In this document: positions 59,669-64,000 of the stretch, piece by piece
How the letters are laid out: each line of letters starts with the position of its first letter
How positions within the stretch are numbered: position 1 is the stretch's first letter
Assembly: GCA_947573605.1 (NCBI GenBank)
Contig: CANPGM010000001.1
Coordinates: forward strand, 1-64,000
DNA: 64,000 bases
Direction of reading: 5' to 3'
From: an uncultured Roseburia sp.
Lineage (GTDB): Bacteria > Bacillota > Clostridia > Lachnospirales > Lachnospiraceae
Program-made: the position numbers and the translations under genes
The notes under the pieces: generated by a model
What the model saw: the letters and a program-made list of their open reading frames with translations, nothing else
Told to the model about the DNA's origin: nothing
The model's database searches: none

Positions 59669-61021
59669 ATGAGACGAAGGGAAAAGAAGGAAATAACGGA
59701 AAAACTTGCCGAAATGAAAAAGCGGCATGAACTGATACGAACTAATTTTTTGCAGGGCGAAGCAGTAACCGCGGGGGGATTGCTTGCCCAATGCCAGGAG
59801 GACGCTATTTTTATAGGGACTGCGCTGGAAGAAGAAGGCGATTTTCATAACGAAGCAGTAAAAAGACTGGAGCTTTATTGCGAGGCGGTTTATGAGTGGT
59901 CGGCCCAAAAAGAGGAAGCGCAGAACGCGGTATCCTGCGTTACGCCGGAAAAAAACCATGATAGGATGCAAGTCAGGTTGGACAGGGAAGCGGACTGGGT
60001 TTGCGACTATATAGAAAATCGGATACAAGGAAAACTTGAGGTTGTTTTTTTTCCGTACAAAGCCTGTATGTGGGACAGTCTGGAAAGCGTCTGGCAGGCA
60101 GCGGACGCAGACGAAGGCTGTGATGCATATGTAGTGCCAATTCCGTATTTTGATAAAAATCCGGACGGGACAGTTACGGCTATGCATTATGAAGGCGAAG
60201 CGTTTCCGGATTATGTTCCGATTGTGAATTGGCAGGAATATCCTGTGGCGGAGCGTCATCCTGATATCATTTATATCCACAATCCATATGACAATGCAAA
60301 TCGGGTGACGGTTGTTCATTTGGATTATTTTGCAAAAGAGCTGAAAAAGCATACGGATATGCTCGTCTATATTCCTTATTTTGTCTGTGTCGGAGATTAT
60401 GTACCCGAGCATTTCTGCGTCCAGCCCGCCACGATGTATGCCGATCGCGTGATTGTACAGTCCGAGGCGGTCAGGATGGAATATATTCGTCAATTTCACA
60501 TATTTGAAGAAGCGTATCATTGCAGGGGCAGATTCGGAGTGGCCGAAGAAAAATTCGTGGCGCTCGGTTCACCGAAATTTGATAAGGCGCTTCATACCAC
60601 GCGCGAGAATGTGGATATGCCGAAAGAATGGCTGGATTTGATTTTAAAACCGGACGGGAGCCGCAGGAGGGTTTTGCTCTATAATACGAGTATTACAAAA
60701 CTGCTGGAAGGGAAAGAGCAGGTATTGAAAAAACTGAAATCAGTGCTTAGTCTTATGAAGACAAAGGAGGACGTCGTTCTGCTCTGGCGTCCGCATCCGC
60801 TCAGTGAAACAACCTGTGCGGCGATGCGCCCGCATCTGCTGGAACAGTACCATGAAATCATAAAAGAATACAAAAAAGAAGGATTCGGAATTTATGACGA
60901 TACGCCGGACGTACACAGGGCTATTGCGGTATCGGACGCCTACTATGGGGACGGCAGTTCTTTAGTTGAAATCTACCGGACGACCGGAAAGCCGATTATG
61001 ATACAGAATATTGAGATATGA
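59669..61021 (+). CDS. CDP-glycerol glycerophosphotransferase family-like protein
   Basis: A 450-residue protein. The N-terminal 110 residues are helical (EKLAEMKKRHELIRTNFLQG). The rest is GT-B-like: VVFFPYKACMWDSLESVWQA, DIIYIHNPYDNANRVT, RVIVQSEAVRMEYIRQF, VALGSPKFDKA, VLLWRPHPLSETTCAAM and the C-terminal DAYYGDGSSLVEIYRTTGKP. This is the pattern of CDP-glycerol glycerophosphotransferase-type proteins, which transfer polyol-phosphates to glycans. It starts 11 bases after the flagellinolysin gene, so the two are probably co-transcribed. No CDP-glycerol synthesis gene is present, so the donor may be something else. Confidence 0.82.
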   Translation: MRRREKKEITEKLAEMKKRHELIRTNFLQGEAVTAGGLLAQCQEDAIFIGTALEEEGDFHNEAVKRLELYCEAVYEWSAQKEEAQNAVSCVTPEKNHDRMQVRLDREADWVCDYIENRIQGKLEVVFFPYKACMWDSLESVWQAADADEGCDAYVVPIPYFDKNPDGTVTAMHYEGEAFPDYVPIVNWQEYPVAERHPDIIYIHNPYDNANRVTVVHLDYFAKELKKHTDMLVYIPYFVCVGDYVPEHFCVQPATMYADRVIVQSEAVRMEYIRQFHIFEEAYHCRGRFGVAEEKFVALGSPKFDKALHTTRENVDMPKEWLDLILKPDGSRRRVLLYNTSITKLLEGKEQVLKKLKSVLSLMKTKEDVVLLWRPHPLSETTCAAMRPHLLEQYHEIIKEYKKEGFGIYDDTPDVHRAIAVSDAYYGDGSSLVEIYRTTGKPIMIQNIEI

Positions 61022-61030
61022 CAGAAAGAA

Positions 61031-61080
61031 AAGGTCTGAGACTTTTCGCCGGCAGGCGAAAGGAATCAGACCTTCTTTTC
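61031..61080. terminator. Bidirectional terminator between convergent genes
   Basis: AAGGTCTGA pairs with TCAGACCTT, with an inner TTTCGCC-GGCA-GGCGAAA hairpin, followed by CTTTTC. It separates the island from the minus-strand sensor kinase. Confidence 0.85.
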
Positions 61081-61082
61081 AT

Positions 61083-63215
61083 TTATTTTATGTATTGCTG
61101 AAGTGTTTTTTCGATTGGTCCGATATCTACCGGTTTGGCGATATGGTCGTTCATACCCGCCAGTTTTGCATTTTGCACGTCCTCAGCAAGCGCGTTGGCT
61201 GAAAGGGCAATGATCGGAATTGTTTTTGCATCTTCCCTGTCCATTGCGCGGATCTGGCGCGTAGCTTCATACCCGTCCATAACAGGCATTTGAATGTCCA
61301 TAAAAATCAGGCTGTAATAGCCGCAGGGCTTTGTACGAACCAAATCGACCGCCTCTTTGCCGTTACATGCTTTTTCGGCATTTGCACCGATCATTTCAAG
61401 GAGCGCTTCCATAATCTCCATATTCAGTTCCACATCATCTACCAGCAAAATGTGTTTATCCGAGTAATCATATACAGCTTCCGCATCGGAGAGTTCCGTA
61501 ATAGCTGCCGTTTGGATATTGGCTTCATCCGCGGCCGCTTCGTCTTCCTGCAGCAGAAAACGAAATTCGACGATAAAAGTAGAGCCTTTATCAGGTTCGC
61601 TTTCTACGGAAATACTTCCCTTCATAATATCCAGCAGTCCTTTGGTAATCGAAAGGCCTACGCCCATTCCTGCAATGCCGCTATGCGTTGTATTTCTGCC
61701 TCTTTCAAAAGAAAGAAACATTTTTTCCAGCAGCTCAGGCTCTATGCCGATACCGGTATCCGTACATCGGAAACGATAGATACCGTATCCGTCTTTTACT
61801 TTTTCCGACTGTGTCAGCTCTACGGATACCCGCCCGCCGGAAGGCGTATACTTGATTGCGTTGCTGATAATGTTTATCATTACCTGCCGGATTCGAATGG
61901 GATCGCCGACAACTGTTTCATGATTTAGATGAGCCGGTGCAGGTTCCATTGTAATGTTGGATTCCATTGCCGGAAGTTTCATCAGGTTTATGACCTCATT
62001 GTATATTTGTGAAATAGAAACGGTCTCTTCTTTTAGAATAATTTCCCCGTTTTCAATCTGAGACATATCCAGTAAATCATTTACAAAGCTGACGAGATGT
62101 TTTCCGGATAAATTTATTTTTTCCAGGCATTCATCTACTCTTTCGTTGTCGTCTCTGTTGTCCTGGGCGATAATCGTCATTCCGATAATCGCATTCAGCG
62201 GCGTACGAATATCGTGGGACATATTCATCAGAAAATGGCTTTTTGCTTTGTCGGCCTTATCCGCCATTTCAAGCGCGTCCCGAAGCTCACGATTGTATTC
62301 TCTGGTTTCATGCATGATAATTCCGGAGAAGTAGGCAACGAGAACAAGTACGACCGCTCCCAGGAATCCGGAAAAAATCAGGGTTCTTGTTAAAATACTT
62401 TTCGTCTGCGCCGTTATAACAGATTCCGGAACAATGGAAACCATCAGCCAGTCGGAGTCCATTTCAAGCGGTTCGTAACAAAATACCATATCCGTTCCTT
62501 CGCATACGAACTTTGCCCACCCGGATTTTTTTCCGTAGATACTGTCCCGAAAAAAAGTGATCATAGACTCATCGTTTTCTTTTGAGGCAATAAAATCGAA
62601 TAAGTTGTGGTTGGTCTTATTGCTGTTTCTGTGCTGAGGCCGTACCATTATGGTTCCGTCCCGGTTCACAAGATAGGAAAAACCGTTGTTGTCGTAAAAA
62701 GAAAGCGTAAATTGCATGGAAATGTCTTTGGCCCGGTATTCCTTCACCAGATAACCTCTTGTTCCGTCCCGGAAAGGAACGCGAACAAAGATGTTAAATA
62801 CGCTTTCGCCTGTCATGCTGTTAATATGTGAATCCAAAATTCCGCGCTCTTTATCGGTTTTCTCCAAATACTGACGAACGGTATAATCCTGCTTTACGAC
62901 TTCGGCATCCGGGTCGTCGTCGTAAAGGTACATTGTGACATCCGGATCGATAATTTTTGACGGAGCCAGAATCTGTTTTTGTACGCTTGAAGTTACTCTT
63001 AAGATACTTTCTTTTGTTATCTCAAGTTTGTAGAAATCTGTTTCAAATTGGATATTAATTGCATTTGCTCCCTGGCGCATATGTTCGGTCATTGTCTGAA
63101 TGGAATTTGTCCAGAGCTCTCTGCTGATTCCGTTGGAAAAAAGCAGAACGCCCCCGCTTAAAATAAGCAGTAACATGAGTGCCATAATCAAATGTAATTC
63201 TTTTTTTCTTTTCAT
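61083..63215 (-). CDS. Membrane hybrid sensor kinase with extracellular domain and C-terminal receiver
   Basis: A 710-residue hybrid histidine kinase. Two membrane helices (about 9-27 and 277-300) frame an extracellular Cache-like sensor of about 250 residues that includes SFYDNNGFSYLVNRDGTIMV. The kinase core has His334 in NMSHDIRTPLNAIIGM, the N box INIISNAIKYTPSGG, the G1 motif DTGIG and GMGVGLSITKG. A receiver domain follows (about 585-705) with LLVDDVELNMEIME, phospho-acceptor aspartate in LIFMDIQMPVMDGYEATRQI, and HIAKPVDI. The gene is 28 bases downstream of a solute-binding protein gene on the same strand, which suggests that ligand binding outside the cell is signalled through this kinase. 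No DNA-binding output is seen nearby. Confidence 0.92.
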   Translation of the reverse strand: MKRKKELHLIMALMLLLILSGGVLLFSNGISRELWTNSIQTMTEHMRQGANAINIQFETDFYKLEITKESILRVTSSVQKQILAPSKIIDPDVTMYLYDDDPDAEVVKQDYTVRQYLEKTDKERGILDSHINSMTGESVFNIFVRVPFRDGTRGYLVKEYRAKDISMQFTLSFYDNNGFSYLVNRDGTIMVRPQHRNSNKTNHNLFDFIASKENDESMITFFRDSIYGKKSGWAKFVCEGTDMVFCYEPLEMDSDWLMVSIVPESVITAQTKSILTRTLIFSGFLGAVVLVLVAYFSGIIMHETREYNRELRDALEMADKADKAKSHFLMNMSHDIRTPLNAIIGMTIIAQDNRDDNERVDECLEKINLSGKHLVSFVNDLLDMSQIENGEIILKEETVSISQIYNEVINLMKLPAMESNITMEPAPAHLNHETVVGDPIRIRQVMINIISNAIKYTPSGGRVSVELTQSEKVKDGYGIYRFRCTDTGIGIEPELLEKMFLSFERGRNTTHSGIAGMGVGLSITKGLLDIMKGSISVESEPDKGSTFIVEFRFLLQEDEAAADEANIQTAAITELSDAEAVYDYSDKHILLVDDVELNMEIMEALLEMIGANAEKACNGKEAVDLVRTKPCGYYSLIFMDIQMPVMDGYEATRQIRAMDREDAKTIPIIALSANALAEDVQNAKLAGMNDHIAKPVDIGPIEKTLQQYIK

Positions 63216-63243
63216 ATCGCAAACCTGCCTGAATCGTTTTTCA

Positions 63244-64000
63244 TTATTTTAAAGCCTGTGCTACCTGTTCATCCATCCATTCCATAAGCGATTCTGTTTC
63301 TTCTCCTGCAAGGAGTTTCTTCGAGACTTCCGCGGTAATATCCCATATCGGAAATTGAATATGACTGTTTGCTCCGATGACGGAAGGTTTCGTTCGATAA
63401 CTGTCTACAATGGGCCGGATTTCTTCAAGCGACGGCTCAAAGTCGTCTTCAAGCGGGCTGAAAGAAGACTGATTATCTGCAAACTGACGAATATTTTCCG
63501 TCCTTAAAAAGTATGCGACAAATTCTTTTGCATATCCCTGCTGTTCTCCTTTAGCCGATACGCTTAAAAGAGTATCGGGATTGATCATAAGAACGGACCC
63601 GTCTTCCAATACCGGGTAGGGAACAACCTGAAACTCGAAATCCGGCTCCATTTTTTTGACTCTGCCGGCGGCCCAGGCTCCGGTCAGCATAAAAGGCGAT
63701 TCTCCTTTGACAAATTCTTCCAGATCATCGGAAGTTTTTGCGGTATTTAAGGCGGCTGTGGCGTCAATATAACCCTTTTCACAGAAGGATTTGGCAAGCG
63801 CAAACCCGTCCGTGAGGTAGGAGCTTAACGTTTCCTTGCCGCTGTTTAGTCGATCAAATGTTTCAATCTGTGTACCCTTCTCATAAACAGGGTAAAAACC
63901 GACGGATAATGCCAGCGTTTTCAGTGAAATATCGTTATTGGCGATAATGGGAGTGATTCCTTCCGATACAAAATAGTCGCATACGGACTCCCATTCTTCA
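63244..64000 (-). CDS. ABC-type extracellular solute-binding protein (family 1), N-terminus beyond window
   Basis: The reading frame stays open to the window edge, giving at least 252 residues of the C-terminal part. Reading in from the edge it begins EEWESVCDYFVSEGITPIIA, then VGFYPVYEKGTQIETFDRL and FALAKSFCEKGYIDATAAL. After these come VKGESPFMLTGAWAAGRVK and PVLEDGSVLMINPDTLLSVS. The C-terminus is WDITAEVSKKLLAGEETESL and EWMDEQVAQALK. These are typical of sugar- or oligosaccharide-binding lipoproteins. Permease genes are not visible, and the gene leads directly into a hybrid sensor kinase, so it may serve as a sensory rather than a transport binding protein. The true start and signal peptide lie outside. 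Confidence 0.85.
   Translation of the reverse strand, partial: EEWESVCDYFVSEGITPIIANNDISLKTLALSVGFYPVYEKGTQIETFDRLNSGKETLSSYLTDGFALAKSFCEKGYIDATAALNTAKTSDDLEEFVKGESPFMLTGAWAAGRVKKMEPDFEFQVVPYPVLEDGSVLMINPDTLLSVSAKGEQQGYAKEFVAYFLRTENIRQFADNQSSFSPLEDDFEPSLEEIRPIVDSYRTKPSVIGANSHIQFPIWDITAEVSKKLLAGEETESLMEWMDEQVAQALK

Noticed and set aside
1-64000. tRNA, rRNA, insertion sequences, prophage or integration sites.
   Set aside because: No tRNA-like cloverleaf, transposase, integrase or flanking att-type repeats were recognised; the flagellin duplication has no mobile-element genes.

Overview
The window looks like the chromosome of a motile, flagellated member of the Firmicutes, most probably Lachnospiraceae or a close clostridial relative. 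The reasons are Gram-positive style ribosome binding sites with some GTG and TTG starts, a meso-DAP-type murE beside dapF, type III pantothenate kinase (coaX), a fliW-csrA pair, sigma-28 promoters of the TAAA-N16-CCGATAT kind, and a small gene between birA and coaX that resembles a Lachnospiraceae DUF family. No rRNA, tRNA, CRISPR array, insertion sequence or prophage was seen.

Layout. 1-7333: housekeeping genes (argF, birA, a small DUF gene, coaX, dus, a conserved unknown, greA, lysS), ending at a strong terminator. 7535-13104: a self-contained accessory locus. A response regulator and sensor kinase are followed by a VTC-type polyphosphate polymerase domain protein, a DUF4956 membrane protein and a large CotH-type kinase. 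Both promoters carry the same direct repeat (CTAAG-N6-CTAAG), so the regulator probably controls itself and the operon. 13221-17050: a cystathionine synthase/lyase-family enzyme, dapF and murE. 17185-18595 (minus strand): an ECF sigma factor and its zinc anti-sigma factor. 18838-21365: a Type II restriction-modification pair with an intrinsic terminator inside its leader. 21541-24713: a lipoprotein, an MBOAT O-acyltransferase and a DHHW/AlgX-like protein, which together look like an exopolysaccharide or wall-glycan acylation module.

24772-38585 is a late flagellar cluster: flgM, flgN, two flgK paralogues, flgL, fliW, csrA, flaG, a very large fliD, fliS, a FliT/FlgN-like chaperone gene, and two tandem flagellin genes. 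The flagellin genes are identical over about 1 kb, including promoter and leader, except for one silent base. The leader holds a strong candidate CsrA site, so fliW-csrA and their likely main target are neighbours.

38606-61021 is a flagellin-glycosylation island. It holds a Maf-type glycosyltransferase, a pyruvyl-transferase-like protein, an unusual ParB/Srx-like plus nucleotidyltransferase-like protein, a sugar methyltransferase and a nonulosonic-acid synthase. It also holds a CMP-sugar synthetase fused to a KdsC-like phosphatase, several glycosyltransferases, a WbqC/GNAT/DegT amino-sugar set, a GT11 fucosyltransferase-like enzyme, a UDP-galactopyranose-mutase-like flavoprotein, a GT2-TPR enzyme and a CDP-glycerol transferase-like protein. 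Inside it, behind a candidate sigma-28 promoter, lies the most striking gene: a 682-residue flagellin whose variable domain is replaced by an HExxH zinc metallopeptidase and a glycine-rich linker (a flagellinolysin).

61083-64000 (minus strand): a membrane hybrid sensor kinase preceded by the partial gene of an ABC-type solute-binding protein that runs off the window end.
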